From contig CAAEVC010000137.1 in assembly GCA_900759415.1 (NCBI GenBank), positions 1 to 22,039 of the forward strand: 22,039 bases of DNA, read 5' to 3'. Within the stretch, counting starts at the first letter, position 1. Each line of letters begins with the position of its first letter. The stretch is from an uncultured Dialister sp. GTDB taxonomy: Bacteria > Bacillota > Negativicutes > Veillonellales > Dialisteraceae. The position numbers and the translations under genes were made by a program. A model generated the notes under the pieces. That model had not been told where the DNA came from. It did no database searches and saw only the letters and a list, made by a program, of their open reading frames with translations. Positions 1-8,520 of this stretch are shown in pieces.

Positions 1-2063
1 AATCCTTGCCGTTCTTCATCCACTGCATTTCCTCTACGGGTAATTACCATGCCGGAAACAGGAGGATAGTTCTTACCACCCGGCACCTCTTCATCAGGAT
101 AAAGAACCACGTTAATCTTATTCTCTGCCTGCATTACATTTAATACGCGGAACCAGCTATCATAATATTCTCCAGTTGAGTTCAAGTTATTCACTGAGCC
201 GTAGTCTACGTCTTGTTCCTTGAATGCCGTAATATCATTATCCCAGCGACGACGAAGATACAGGTCATAAGTGCCGTCTTCGAGCTGCTCAATTCGTTCG
301 ATTGTACCAGATTCAGAATAAGTGACGTTCCCTTCCTGCGCAAACCAACGATTGTATATCAGCTCTTTTACGATCATTGCGCTGCGCACTTCTAGTTTCT
401 CAAATTGTCCACGCCCATCAGGATATATACCGGCACCCTTACCTGCTATTATAGAATCGATGAAATCTCCGAACTTCAGCGGAAAACTGGTTCCGTCCGG
501 CTGGTCCTTACGAAGAAGTGTTTTTAATGACTTTAATGCAGAAAATACATTATAGTCCGATGGTGTCTTTGAGTCTGATGTCTTCAATACATCAATCTGT
601 TTCTGTTCTGCCTGTTTGGCCACCTCATACCGTAATGAACCCAAAGAGTTATCTACAGAAGACTTCCATCCTGTACCGACTTCATCCGAACAGGTAATCG
701 TAGCCTGGCACAAGTCATTCAGCTTGCGCTGCACCTTGGTAATACGTGTATCCTTGTATCCGCCTGTGGTGCCGAAATACTGTTCTGATAACAGACGCAC
801 GTTCCATCCGATACGGAGCGTAGTATTATTCTTTTCAATATAATTTCGGTCAGTAGTTCCGGTGTATTTGTTCGGGTCAAAGCTATAAGTATTCAGAAAA
901 TCATCTACTGCCAGCTTGTATTCCTGTTCCGCTGCAGTAATGTATTCCTGCGGCATGGCGAAATTCCAGGGAATGTACTGATCGCCCGGAGTTGGGATAA
1001 TTGCACCACCCGGAATCTGAGTCGTATCATCAGGATACACGTTTATAATTTCCCATTCCCTTGTGTCTTCGTGCCACGCAGCCTGGAAAGAGCCGTCAGT
1101 TCCACGGCCTGCCAGCTCGCCTGTCTGAAATTTCAACATGTAGTCCAGATCCGGAATCTCGTAGTCTTTCGGATTCCAGTTCATACCGTTGTCCTTGAAG
1201 TAATATACGGTGTACTTCCGTCCCTCCTCGCTGGTTTTCTCTTCCGTACGTACAGAGGAAACAGTACCGATGTATTTGGGGTATATCTCCGAAAAGGCTG
1301 TTTCTTCCGTTTCTTCCTTCACACCATATAGGTCCACGTTCTTATCTACATATAGAGAGCGGTCAGGAAGTTGCAGACGGGAATACCCGTACTTTGTCGC
1401 ATCAATATTGCGTGTACTGCCCAGCGGGAACAGACGGGTAAAGAACTTCACTTCTCCGTTATCTTCCTGTGCCAGGTTGGTAAGTCCCTGAAGATATCCC
1501 AGTTCTACCATTTCGCCGCGTTCAGCCTTACAGAGATTTATCACATAACCGTCCGCCCACATTTCCGTTTCGAATGTGGCGGCGATGCCGTTGCTACCGA
1601 AAGCCGCATCCCAGCACTTTACATTCCGGTAGTCAATAGTCTTATTATCGGCTACAATTACCGTTCCGATACTCCATAGATTTGCATCGGCACGGCGGTT
1701 CATGTTATCAATCCAAAGCTGAAGGTGTTCGCGCGGGCCACCGTCATAACTGAATTCAGAAGTAGTTCCTCCTTCCTGGAACAGCATCAGCGTGTCTTCC
1801 GCATCGTGTATCGGCGCATAGAACTTCACGCTATATTCGTAAGTCTGTGTGTTCTTTTGTTTCGGGCGATAACGGGACTTTACTTTATAACGCACGCCTT
1901 CCAGTTCTATGTAATCATCTACATCCAGCGGAATGTATTCCGTGTGTGTGAACGACGCAGATACGCTGCATTCTCCACCTATTTCTTCCGTGACAGAAGA
2001 AGAAGTGTTCGGGCTGGCTGTCAGTCGAAGGTTATTTGCTTTATCGTATATTTTCAGTTCCAT
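1..2063 (-). CDS. Tail hub / tail endopeptidase-like protein, partial (C-terminus beyond left edge)
   Basis: The frame is open from the ATG at 2063 to the window edge: 687 codons are visible and the stop lies outside. The protein starts MELKIYDKANNLRL and is rich in beta-strand-like, Tyr/Trp/Asp-rich sequence, with no signal peptide or membrane segment. Its place, directly downstream of the tape measure and a distal-tail-like protein, and its size fit the large tail-tip hub protein (prophage tail endopeptidase / Tal-like) that follows Dit in siphophages. That role is inferred from order and style; I see no catalytic motif in the visible part. An ATG at 2074 is out of frame and meets a stop after six codons, so 2063 is the start. 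The 33 bases between this ATG and the upstream stop hold no good Shine-Dalgarno sequence. Receptor-binding or fibre genes would be expected to the left. Confidence 0.75.
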   Translation of the reverse strand, partial: MELKIYDKANNLRLTASPNTSSSVTEEIGGECSVSASFTHTEYIPLDVDDYIELEGVRYKVKSRYRPKQKNTQTYEYSVKFYAPIHDAEDTLMLFQEGGTTSEFSYDGGPREHLQLWIDNMNRRADANLWSIGTVIVADNKTIDYRNVKCWDAAFGSNGIAATFETEMWADGYVINLCKAERGEMVELGYLQGLTNLAQEDNGEVKFFTRLFPLGSTRNIDATKYGYSRLQLPDRSLYVDKNVDLYGVKEETEETAFSEIYPKYIGTVSSVRTEEKTSEEGRKYTVYYFKDNGMNWNPKDYEIPDLDYMLKFQTGELAGRGTDGSFQAAWHEDTREWEIINVYPDDTTQIPGGAIIPTPGDQYIPWNFAMPQEYITAAEQEYKLAVDDFLNTYSFDPNKYTGTTDRNYIEKNNTTLRIGWNVRLLSEQYFGTTGGYKDTRITKVQRKLNDLCQATITCSDEVGTGWKSSVDNSLGSLRYEVAKQAEQKQIDVLKTSDSKTPSDYNVFSALKSLKTLLRKDQPDGTSFPLKFGDFIDSIIAGKGAGIYPDGRGQFEKLEVRSAMIVKELIYNRWFAQEGNVTYSESGTIERIEQLEDGTYDLYLRRRWDNDITAFKEQDVDYGSVNNLNSTGEYYDSWFRVLNVMQAENKINVVLYPDEEVPGGKNYPPVSGMVITRRGNAVDEERQG

Positions 2064-2096
2064 TTTATCGTCATTTAATCTGTGTTTAATCGATTC

Positions 2097-2543
2097 CTAA
2101 ACGGATGGCTGCGGCTCCAGAAACTTTACGGAGAACAGCACATAGAAACGGTTGCCTTCGTAGCTTTCGTACCAGTCCGGTTCTGCCGGCATATCCTGAT
2201 ATACCATATTGTAGGTTCGGTAATTCTTTACAGCGATGGCAAGCATTCCGGACGTAATCAGCGTCATCATACGCTGGTATTTCTCCAGTCGGTCGTCTGC
2301 GGAACTTCCACGAAGCCAGAACTGCAAGGTACGTTCGATGCTGTTCAGCTTCACGTTCGGGTTCTGAGGAAGCTCCACTCCGTTCCGTTCCCGGAAATCT
2401 ACTGTGGTAATGTCCTTTGCCTTAGGCATACGGAGCAAAGCGTCCATATTCACGTGACCGCCTGTTTCCGTCTCTCCAAGGAACGCACCGTATTCCGTCC
2501 ACACGTCCGTTTCGTTGATTGTAAGATATCCTGTCAAGTCCAT
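2097..2543 (-). CDS. Distal-tail (Dit)-like protein of a Bacteroidales phage
   Basis: A 148-residue soluble protein, MDLTGYLTINETDVW..., without signal peptide or membrane segment. It lies one base downstream of the tape measure stop and 33 bases before the tail hub gene, which is the usual slot for the distal tail protein that joins the tail tube to the tip. The sequence refers to a target-like fold only weakly: a compact alternating hydrophobic pattern and a GAFL/GETETGG segment near residue 20. Family assignment rests on synteny rather than on a motif. It could also be a small baseplate or tail-completion protein. Transcribed leftward with the whole tail operon. Confidence 0.6.
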   Translation of the reverse strand: MDLTGYLTINETDVWTEYGAFLGETETGGHVNMDALLRMPKAKDITTVDFRERNGVELPQNPNVKLNSIERTLQFWLRGSSADDRLEKYQRMMTLITSGMLAIAVKNYRTYNMVYQDMPAEPDWYESYEGNRFYVLFSVKFLEPQPSV

Positions 2544-2544
2544 A

Positions 2545-5500
2545 TTATTTCAACTGTATTCCGTTCAACTTCAAGTCTTCCATCAAGTCGTATATCAGCA
2601 CAATGTATGCCGTATGCGATGCTATGGTTGCCAGCGTCTGGCTATCCAGTTTCTGTGTGTTACGGATTTCCTGTACGAATTTGTCTGTATTGGCCAGATG
2701 CGTCTGCATGTTTCTTCCTATTGCCTCAAAGGTAGATATGCTGTCCTGGCTCATCGTGGTGAGCGCACCGCTGGAGGGGCTCTGGCTGCTTCCGGAATCC
2801 GCAGATGAAGATTCCCAACCGAGCATCTTCTTAAGTGCTTCACGTTCGGCTAATGCGTCATTTACTATATCATCCCAGTCTGTCCTCAAATTAAATTGTT
2901 CATCTTTTGAAAGATTACCATCCGACATAGCGTTAGCAAAGTCTTTATACCACTCTTTCAACTGTTTAGAATAGGTGTCCGACATCATGCTTTCAATCAT
3001 CGCCTGCTGCATTGTTTTTTCAAATTTGGATGCAAAATCATCTACATCCGATTCCATATCAAGCAGGCTTTCTTTAAACTCATTGCGTAAACTGTCAAAT
3101 GAAGTATCTGTCTGCTTTTCAAACTTGCTTTCCTCCAGTTCTTCAAGCTGCTTCCAGTATTCGATATAATCATCCATATACTGTGCGGCATTCCTGTATC
3201 CGTCATCTGCATGTTGCTTTATTTTTGCATAAAGGTCGGATGCTTCATTGGCCACATTATACATCTGCTCACTGGTAAGATTCCAGAATTCACCGACATC
3301 TCTTACAGACACACCTGCTGCTTTGCTTACACGCTCCCAGTCACTAGCCGACATAGCGTCGTTGACTCTTTTGTTACTTGAGTGCGTACCTCCAATCCCA
3401 AAAAATCCGTTATCCCAAGCAGCACCTTCACGCCGCATCATCTCCTGCGTGTTTGCCATTGTTTCTTCGAGGTTCTGTTTTTGCTTCTCATATATGTCAC
3501 TGGCATCGGATACAGCACTTTCATCCATTTTCTCGGCCAGATTATCAATGGATGCCTTCAGTGCTTCATTGGAAATGGTAAGTCTTTCCAAATCTTCCTG
3601 TAAGTGAGGATCGCTCTCTTTGTTACCAATAAGTCCGAAAGTCAGTGTATTCCATATCCCCCCAACAGACTTGAATACACTCCCCACTATATTGTCTACA
3701 AACCCGTCAAGCCCTTGTTTACCGATCGTATCAAGTAAGGAAAATGCCGCACCAATTATGCCTCCTATCTTACTTCCGGCTTCCATGAATATGTCTGTAA
3801 TGTCTCCGGCAAGATTTCCAATCTGTGAAAGAGACATTTCGGAACTGGAGCCAAGTTCTGTAATGGCTCCCGACAAAGCTATGAGATTGGATTTTGCCTT
3901 TTCTCCTGACTTTTCCACGTTAACCTGAGCGTTTTGCTGGTTCCTGACAGCATTATTCAGTTTTTTTGTTGCCGACTCCTTCTGCTCGTCCGTTCCATCT
4001 CTCATCGCTTGATTATATTCATCCTGCGCTTGCGCCAACTCTGTCTGTGATATGGCCAGTTCTTTCAGCTGATTCGGTAAATCTGCAAGCAATCCTCCCT
4101 TGTCAATGAGGGTGTTTTGTATATTGTTAATGGCTTCATCAATAACCTTTTTCTGGTCAATGTCCATGTTCTTGTACTCTTCTGAGTTCTTGAACTGTTT
4201 CAGCCTCCGCTTTACTTTTTCAAGTGATTCCTTAGCCACCTTATCCAAATCACCGAACACGACTTCCCAGTCTATGCTGTCTTTCAGTTCGCTGAAATCG
4301 AGTGCAGACAATGATTCTTTCCTTTCCTGTTCAAGGGCTTTCTTTTTATATTCATCTCCTTCTTTTTCCGCAGCCGCAATCTTCCGTGCATAATCCATCG
4401 CGATAGCCAGACGTTTCTCCTGATACGTTCCGTATTGTTTATTGTAGTCGATAAGGCTCTGCGTGGCCTTGTCGCGATATTCCTGTTCAATCTGATATAT
4501 CTTTTCGTTGTACACCTGTTCCGCCAGCACGCGGTTGGTGTTCGCCGTATTCTTTACTTCCTCATACTGGCTCTGCGGGATGTTGTCACCTTGCTTGCGA
4601 GCCTGATCCATTTTAGCGATTGTGTCCCGTTCCTGCTTGTCGATGTCGGCAAGCTGCTCATCGTATTCCTGCTTAGCCAGTGCCTTTCGTTTGGCGATAC
4701 CTTCCTGCATGATTTGCAGACGCAGTTTCTCTGTAGTTTGCTGAGCTTTTACACGGGCATCCGCCAGCTGGGAAGCATAATCGTTTTTTTCTTTTTTATT
4801 TGTATTATCTCCTCCATCTGACTCGAAAAGAAGGTCTTCTATGTTTACCTGGTTTACCAAGCTTTTATTAAACTTGGTCAAATCATATATTTTCTTTCTC
4901 CATTCAGTAATCTTTTCTTCGCTCTGATTGAAGAATCTGTCATAATCTCGGTTTACAGCATCAATTACATCATTGCTTACAGGAAGGAATGTTCTATTTT
5001 GTCCTTCCTTCAACTTGCCTACAGCCTCCGTCCTTTTAACCTCGTTAAGTTCTTGTTTTTTGTATTCTTCCGTTATTTTTGATTCAAGATCCAGTATTTC
5101 CTTACTGTTCTTAATCAGTGTCTCTTTTGTAGCTTGCGCTTTTGCTGAAGCCATAATAGCTGTGGCAAGTTCATTGTATTTGTTAGCAGCTTTTCCCACT
5201 AGCACCTCTTCATCACTAAGATTCTTGAAGTATTGAGGAAATTCTTTTTTCAGCTCCTTTACTGCTGATATGCGTTCATTCATACCTTTGGAACTGTCTA
5301 CAGCAGCCTGATAAAGTAAGTTCAGTTGTACAATCTCTTCCTGTGCTGCCTGCTGAGAATCAAGCATGGCCTTTTTATAATTTTCCAAAGCCTCTCTGTT
5401 GTTGTCTATAGCTTTTTTCCCGTTGATAAGTTCTTTTATCCAGTTTGCAATATCCTTTCCAAACACAATACCCAGCGATATAGCGGCTACCAGCGCCGTC

Positions 5501-6039
5501 TGCCATGAGAATACTGCACCAGCCAGCTGTTTCCATACCGGCACACCCTTTTGTCCGGATGCGGCCAGAAGTTCGTTCTGTTTACGCACATCGGCAATGG
5601 CATCTGCCAGCATAGGAAGGTTGTTGGAGATAGCGAGGATAAACATCTGCGGTCCCATGGCAAGTGAAGGCAGCTCTCTAGCTACCTGGCTGAACTGCAT
5701 CTTCAGGTTGTTTGCCTTGCGGGTAACGGCTTCTGTGTCGATGTCGATGGAAGGTGTTTTTGCAACCTCCTCTTTGGTTTTCTGCAAGTCTTTCAGTCCG
5801 GCCTTCAATCCATTAATCTGGCCCGTCAAAGCCTGCACGTTGGCCGCTTCCTGCGTGTAGCTTTTTCCGGCTTGCTTGTTCGCTTCAAGCTGTTTAATCT
5901 GCTCGGCACGTACCAGTTTCAATGCGTCAATCAGTTTCTGAGTCTGATTTTCCACATCATCCACATTCTTACCCACGCTCTGTAGTCCAGCTTTGGTAAG
6001 ATCTTTCATGAATATTTCGAGCTGTACAGGTACTGCCAT
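2545..6039 (-). CDS. Tail tape measure protein
   Basis: At 1164 residues this is the longest gene in the window. It is mostly alpha-helical and coiled coil, with long Lys/Glu/Gln-rich stretches around residues 20-95 and 420-720. A hydrophobic segment near residues 172-195 (SWQTALVAAISLGIVFG) and a Gly/Ile-rich one near 800-855 (IGGIIGAAFSLLDTIG) are typical of tape measures, which set tail length and are thought to help DNA cross the membrane. It follows the two chaperone-like frames by 4 bases and precedes the Dit-like gene by 1 base, the normal order. Its length predicts a long, non-contractile or moderately long tail. No peptidoglycan hydrolase domain is apparent. Many long opposite-strand frames across it are shadows caused by its biased composition. 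Confidence 0.92.
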   Translation of the reverse strand: MAVPVQLEIFMKDLTKAGLQSVGKNVDDVENQTQKLIDALKLVRAEQIKQLEANKQAGKSYTQEAANVQALTGQINGLKAGLKDLQKTKEEVAKTPSIDIDTEAVTRKANNLKMQFSQVARELPSLAMGPQMFILAISNNLPMLADAIADVRKQNELLAASGQKGVPVWKQLAGAVFSWQTALVAAISLGIVFGKDIANWIKELINGKKAIDNNREALENYKKAMLDSQQAAQEEIVQLNLLYQAAVDSSKGMNERISAVKELKKEFPQYFKNLSDEEVLVGKAANKYNELATAIMASAKAQATKETLIKNSKEILDLESKITEEYKKQELNEVKRTEAVGKLKEGQNRTFLPVSNDVIDAVNRDYDRFFNQSEEKITEWRKKIYDLTKFNKSLVNQVNIEDLLFESDGGDNTNKKEKNDYASQLADARVKAQQTTEKLRLQIMQEGIAKRKALAKQEYDEQLADIDKQERDTIAKMDQARKQGDNIPQSQYEEVKNTANTNRVLAEQVYNEKIYQIEQEYRDKATQSLIDYNKQYGTYQEKRLAIAMDYARKIAAAEKEGDEYKKKALEQERKESLSALDFSELKDSIDWEVVFGDLDKVAKESLEKVKRRLKQFKNSEEYKNMDIDQKKVIDEAINNIQNTLIDKGGLLADLPNQLKELAISQTELAQAQDEYNQAMRDGTDEQKESATKKLNNAVRNQQNAQVNVEKSGEKAKSNLIALSGAITELGSSSEMSLSQIGNLAGDITDIFMEAGSKIGGIIGAAFSLLDTIGKQGLDGFVDNIVGSVFKSVGGIWNTLTFGLIGNKESDPHLQEDLERLTISNEALKASIDNLAEKMDESAVSDASDIYEKQKQNLEETMANTQEMMRREGAAWDNGFFGIGGTHSSNKRVNDAMSASDWERVSKAAGVSVRDVGEFWNLTSEQMYNVANEASDLYAKIKQHADDGYRNAAQYMDDYIEYWKQLEELEESKFEKQTDTSFDSLRNEFKESLLDMESDVDDFASKFEKTMQQAMIESMMSDTYSKQLKEWYKDFANAMSDGNLSKDEQFNLRTDWDDIVNDALAEREALKKMLGWESSSADSGSSQSPSSGALTTMSQDSISTFEAIGRNMQTHLANTDKFVQEIRNTQKLDSQTLATIASHTAYIVLIYDLMEDLKLNGIQLK

Positions 6040-6043
6040 ATCC

Positions 6044-6511
6044 TTAATCTTTTACTGCGTATTTGGTAAAGAACTCCATCGGGTTCATTCCCTTTGTCGT
6101 GTTCGTGTTATCTGTTTGTCTGTGACTGTTCCTTTGTTTCTCACGCTCCTCCATTTCCCGGATCTGCTGCATCATATCCGGCTTCTGCGGAGGAACCCAG
6201 TGCGGCATGTCTGCCAAAATCATTTGCAGGGTTACTACATTTACCTTGTCCAGAATGTAGTCTATGCTCCAGCCTGTTTCCGTAGCCAGCTGACCTACTA
6301 CGCCGAAAAGGCTATGAGAAGGTTCCGTATGTCCCTTCTTTAACTCCTCTTGTCGTTTGCGCTTTCGTTCCGGCTCGCTAAGGGCTGCATCTTGTTCAGT
6401 GCTGCTGCCGATGCGATAATAATCCCGAAAGACGTGGTAGATGTGCTGCTCAGTATCTGACGCCAGGCGGAGGAAAGTTCGTCGGGTGTCATCAGTTCCC
6501 GAAGCATCCAT
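6044..6511 (-). CDS. Tail assembly chaperone, T-like second frame
   Basis: A 155-residue frame that overlaps the upstream chaperone-like gene by 172 bases in the -1 frame and ends 4 bases before the tape measure. The non-overlapping part (about residue 60 on) carries ATETGWSIDYILDKVNVVTL, a pattern seen in tail-chaperone C-terminal regions. This G/GT arrangement, two overlapping frames just before the tape measure, is conserved in long-tailed phages, where the second is often made by -1 ribosomal frameshifting. I checked the zero-frame codons of the overlap and found no canonical X XXY YYZ heptamer. The ATG at 6511 may therefore be used directly, or the shift may be non-canonical. Residues 1-57 here may be an artefact if the product is really a fusion. 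Confidence 0.65.
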   Translation of the reverse strand: MDASGTDDTRRTFLRLASDTEQHIYHVFRDYYRIGSSTEQDAALSEPERKRKRQEELKKGHTEPSHSLFGVVGQLATETGWSIDYILDKVNVVTLQMILADMPHWVPPQKPDMMQQIREMEEREKQRNSHRQTDNTNTTKGMNPMEFFTKYAVKD

Positions 6512-6819
6512 GCCACCGGGCGGTTAAGTAATCTTCCCAGTACAGGACCTCGCACAATTCCGTATGCCACCATCCGGCTGATGTCCTTTCCATGCAGGAA
6601 GACAAACCGGACACGCTGGTCCAGATTGTATGCGTCATATTCTTCCGGAGTCACCCCGATTCGGAGATATCGCTTGCTAATCCGGATCAGGCTGCGGGTT
6701 GTAGGTGTCTTCATCGTAATGCGGAACGGACGTTTCCTCAGTACCGTATGAAGCGGCAGGCTGATTCCCCCGTCACTGAGGGAGATGCCTGCCAGCAGTT
6801 CTATATCCTGTGCCTTCAT
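6340..6819 (-). CDS. Tail assembly chaperone, G-like first frame
   Basis: A 159-residue basic protein starting MKAQDIELLAGISLSDGG, two bases downstream of the tail tube stop. The leader contains AGGATAAGT before the ATG. It is helical with a mid-protein VTPEEYDAYNLDQRVRFVF segment and a LMTPDELSSAW segment near residues 110-120. Position between tail tube and tape measure, and the overlap with the next frame, indicate the first tail-assembly chaperone, which binds the tape measure during tail building. The last 56 residues are shared in another frame with the T-like gene. Sequence alone does not give a family name, so the role is inferred from context. Confidence 0.65.
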   Translation of the reverse strand: MKAQDIELLAGISLSDGGISLPLHTVLRKRPFRITMKTPTTRSLIRISKRYLRIGVTPEEYDAYNLDQRVRFVFLHGKDISRMVAYGIVRGPVLGRLLNRPVAWMLRELMTPDELSSAWRQILSSTSTTSFGIIIASAAALNKMQPLASRNESANDKRS

Positions 6820-6821
6820 AC

Positions 6822-7358
6822 TTATCCTGCTGCGTCTGCGGTTGAGTCACTTTCGTCCGGGGTTACTCCAGGAGGATAAGTACGGTAACGTCTTTCTTTT
6901 CCGTCCGTAGGTTTCAACATATCTACGCGGATACCCATTGCCAGCACATTCTGCATATTGATTCCGTTCTGGAAGCCGTTACGGCTCAGACGGGCGTTGA
7001 ATATGCGGAAGCTGTGTCCGGAATGCATGGATATCGTCAGCACACCGTTTGCTACAAATTTGACCGGAGGAGTATAAGAATCATCCGCTTCTTTCTTTCC
7101 ACCGAATACATCGACCATGCTTTGGGCATCCAGCTTGATAAGGTTCATAGTGAACGCATCGCTTCCCGGATTGGTCATGATGCTGTCTACCGGTCCGTCT
7201 GTTACCTGTGCAGCCATCACATCCATAAAGGTAGGAGCATTTCCTGCCGGCTGCATTCCGTTTTCATCCAACCAGCCCAACGTCTTTTCCTCGCCTTCCG
7301 ATGTCTTAAACTTTACGGCTGCCACACCATACATCAGTCCGTTGCTTGTATCTGCCAT
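6822..7358 (-). CDS. Major tail tube protein
   Basis: A 178-residue soluble protein beginning MADTSNGLMYGVAAVKF, with beta-rich sequence (for example KFVANGVLTISMHSGHSFRIF near residues 100-120) and a Pro/Asp/Ser-rich tail. Size, beta-strand character and position immediately before the chaperone pair and the tape measure fit the tail tube subunit of a siphophage or Mu-like phage. It begins 12 bases downstream of the lysis lipoprotein stop, so lysis and tail genes share a transcript. No catalytic or membrane features. I am fairly sure of the role from order, less so of the exact family. Confidence 0.75.
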   Translation of the reverse strand: MADTSNGLMYGVAAVKFKTSEGEEKTLGWLDENGMQPAGNAPTFMDVMAAQVTDGPVDSIMTNPGSDAFTMNLIKLDAQSMVDVFGGKKEADDSYTPPVKFVANGVLTISMHSGHSFRIFNARLSRNGFQNGINMQNVLAMGIRVDMLKPTDGKERRYRTYPPGVTPDESDSTADAAG

Positions 7359-7370
7359 AATCTTGTCGTT

Positions 7371-7868
7371 TTAATGTTTGCTTAAATAGTATTTAATCAG
7401 TTGCCAGATAAGGAAAATCCCCAGCAGGGTCAGGGCTGTTCCTGTCAGCCATCCCTGCACTCCGGGGCGTGTTTCCTTCACTTCATTGCTCATAGTTTCA
7501 TCGCGTATGCGGTGATCGGTTTCCGTACGTGTTACGGTTACCTGTCTTCCTGTACTGTCGGCTGTAGCTGTGACGTTCACGCCACCTTCTCCGTCCGATT
7601 GTATGTCAATACTCAGACCGTCGTTCCGATAGCTCAGCCCGAATCCGGCAGGAAGCTTACTCAGGTTCAGCCACTGCTCCGCACTCACCGAGCAGGTCGC
7701 CGTCCTCTTCGGGACCGGCTCGTAAGTTGTTTGCTCGGTTACGCTCGTTCGGAGGCTGTCCGAGCGGACGGTTCCCGAGCTGGCCTTTCTGCTGCTGGCG
7801 CAAGAAGATAATGACAGGACAGCGGTCAGCATACTTGCAAGTATGCAGTTTTCGTAAAGCCGTTTCAT
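7371..7868 (-). CDS. Spanin-like lipoprotein with C-terminal membrane segment (o-/u-spanin candidate)
   Basis: A 165-residue protein with a lipoprotein signal: MKRLYENCILASMLTAVLSL then lipobox LSSC, lipidated Cys at 23, followed by Ser/Lys-rich linker. Residues about 139-158 (LTGTALTLLGIFLIWQLIKYY) form a clear C-terminal membrane helix with a basic end. The middle is Thr/Asp/Glu-rich and beta-like. A lipid anchor plus a C-terminal transmembrane helix is the architecture of unimolecular spanins, which join outer and inner membranes at the last step of lysis. Yet its first 71 residues are encoded inside the end of an upstream gene with inner-membrane-spanin features, in another frame, as in Rz/Rz1 pairs. 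It sits in a lysis cassette downstream of endolysin and holin. Sequence features are seen; the spanin role is inference. Confidence 0.65.
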   Translation of the reverse strand: MKRLYENCILASMLTAVLSLSSCASSRKASSGTVRSDSLRTSVTEQTTYEPVPKRTATCSVSAEQWLNLSKLPAGFGLSYRNDGLSIDIQSDGEGGVNVTATADSTGRQVTVTRTETDHRIRDETMSNEVKETRPGVQGWLTGTALTLLGIFLIWQLIKYYLSKH

Positions 7869-8082
7869 GATTGATATTCCGTTCGTTTTGTTTTCTCAGT
7901 TGTTTGCTTAATTCGCGTACCGTGGCACTCAGATCATCGTAAAGAGTCTTGTAAGTACCCTCGGTTTCTTTCACTGCGCGGACCTGGTACACTTTCCTGT
8001 CACGCCACCAGGCAATGGCAGTTACCAGCCAGCCGGCAGGAGCCAGCCATTCCATCAGTGTTTGTAACAGGGTCAAGTCCAT
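7657..8082 (-). CDS. Inner-membrane spanin (Rz)-like protein
   Basis: A 141-residue protein with an N-terminal membrane helix (about residues 5-25, LLQTLMEWLAPAGWLVTAIAWW), then a basic/acidic coiled-coil region (about 32-80, YKTLYDDLSATVRELSKQLRK), then a CKYADRCP motif that could form disulfides, and a Pro/Asn/Gly-rich tail. A single N-terminal anchor with a periplasmic coiled coil is the i-spanin design. The last 70 residues are encoded in the same DNA as the start of the lipoprotein gene in a different frame (212-base overlap). It follows the holin-like gene by 6 bases. Known spanin pairs show exactly this overlap, so I favour i-spanin; a simple membrane protein of unknown role cannot be excluded. 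Confidence 0.65.
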   Translation of the reverse strand: MDLTLLQTLMEWLAPAGWLVTAIAWWRDRKVYQVRAVKETEGTYKTLYDDLSATVRELSKQLRKQNERNINHETALRKLHTCKYADRCPVIIFLRQQQKGQLGNRPLGQPPNERNRANNLRAGPEEDGDLLGECGAVAEPE

Positions 8083-8088
8083 AATGCT

Positions 8089-8475
8089 CTACTCTTTTTT
8101 AAACAATGCTCCGATAGCCTTAATCACATCATAGAATCCGCATCCGCTGAGTCCGGCCGCCAGTCCGTAAATCAGCACCTGCCACCAGATATAGCCTGTA
8201 AGTAACGGAGTGAGTTGCAACAGCCAGGCAAGGATACATACTACCATGCCCACACCGCATGAAATCAAAATTTTAGCCAGCTTGCTTGCGGAAATAGCCG
8301 GAATAATTTTCATGATCTGTGTCACTAACGTAGAAATCAGGGCTACGATTCCGGTAAAGCTACCCAGATCGATAAGGAACGATGTTTCAGGTTCAGCAGC
8401 CGGAAGTACGGTCTGCGCAAATGAAGCCAGTGTTGTAATCAGGCACAGACTGAAAAATAAGATAATCCGTTTCAT
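8089..8475 (-). CDS. Holin-like membrane protein
   Basis: A 128-residue protein with a Sec-type N-terminal hydrophobic segment (MKRIILFFSLCLITTLASFAQ, possible cleavage after Ala at FAQ) and three further membrane segments: about 38-55 (TGIVALISTLVTQIMKII), 66-87 (AKILISCGVGMVVCILAWLL) and 95-115 (YIWWQVLIYGLAAGLSGCGF). It ends with a short basic tail. It lies between the M15 endolysin and the spanin-like genes, the standard place for a holin, which opens the inner membrane for lysis. The apparent signal peptide plus several helices is common in Bacteroidales phage holins, but no family-defining motif is visible. Confidence 0.7.
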   Translation of the reverse strand: MKRIILFFSLCLITTLASFAQTVLPAAEPETSFLIDLGSFTGIVALISTLVTQIMKIIPAISASKLAKILISCGVGMVVCILAWLLQLTPLLTGYIWWQVLIYGLAAGLSGCGFYDVIKAIGALFKKE

Positions 8476-8490
8476 TTTGTTGTGCTTTAT

Positions 8491-8517
8491 TGGCGTAGCA
8501 TTTGGCGTACTACGCCA
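8491..8517. other. Inverted repeat between endolysin and holin genes
   Basis: The 45-base gap between the endolysin stop and the holin start contains an 8-bp inverted repeat, TGGCGTAG (8491-8498) and CTACGCCA (8510-8517), with an 11-base loop; the 3' arm also forms a short palindrome GGCGTACTACGCC (8504-8516). No T-run follows on either strand, so it is not a simple terminator. It may lower holin translation, mark an mRNA processing site, or bind a regulator. Confidence 0.5.
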
Positions 8518-8520
8518 TGG

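Noticed and set aside
213..2735. Several plus-strand frames of 60-217 codons across the left tail genes
   Set aside because: They are antisense to a continuous 687-codon frame and the Dit-like gene, read as low-complexity Phe/Arg/Ser-rich peptides and have no leaders.
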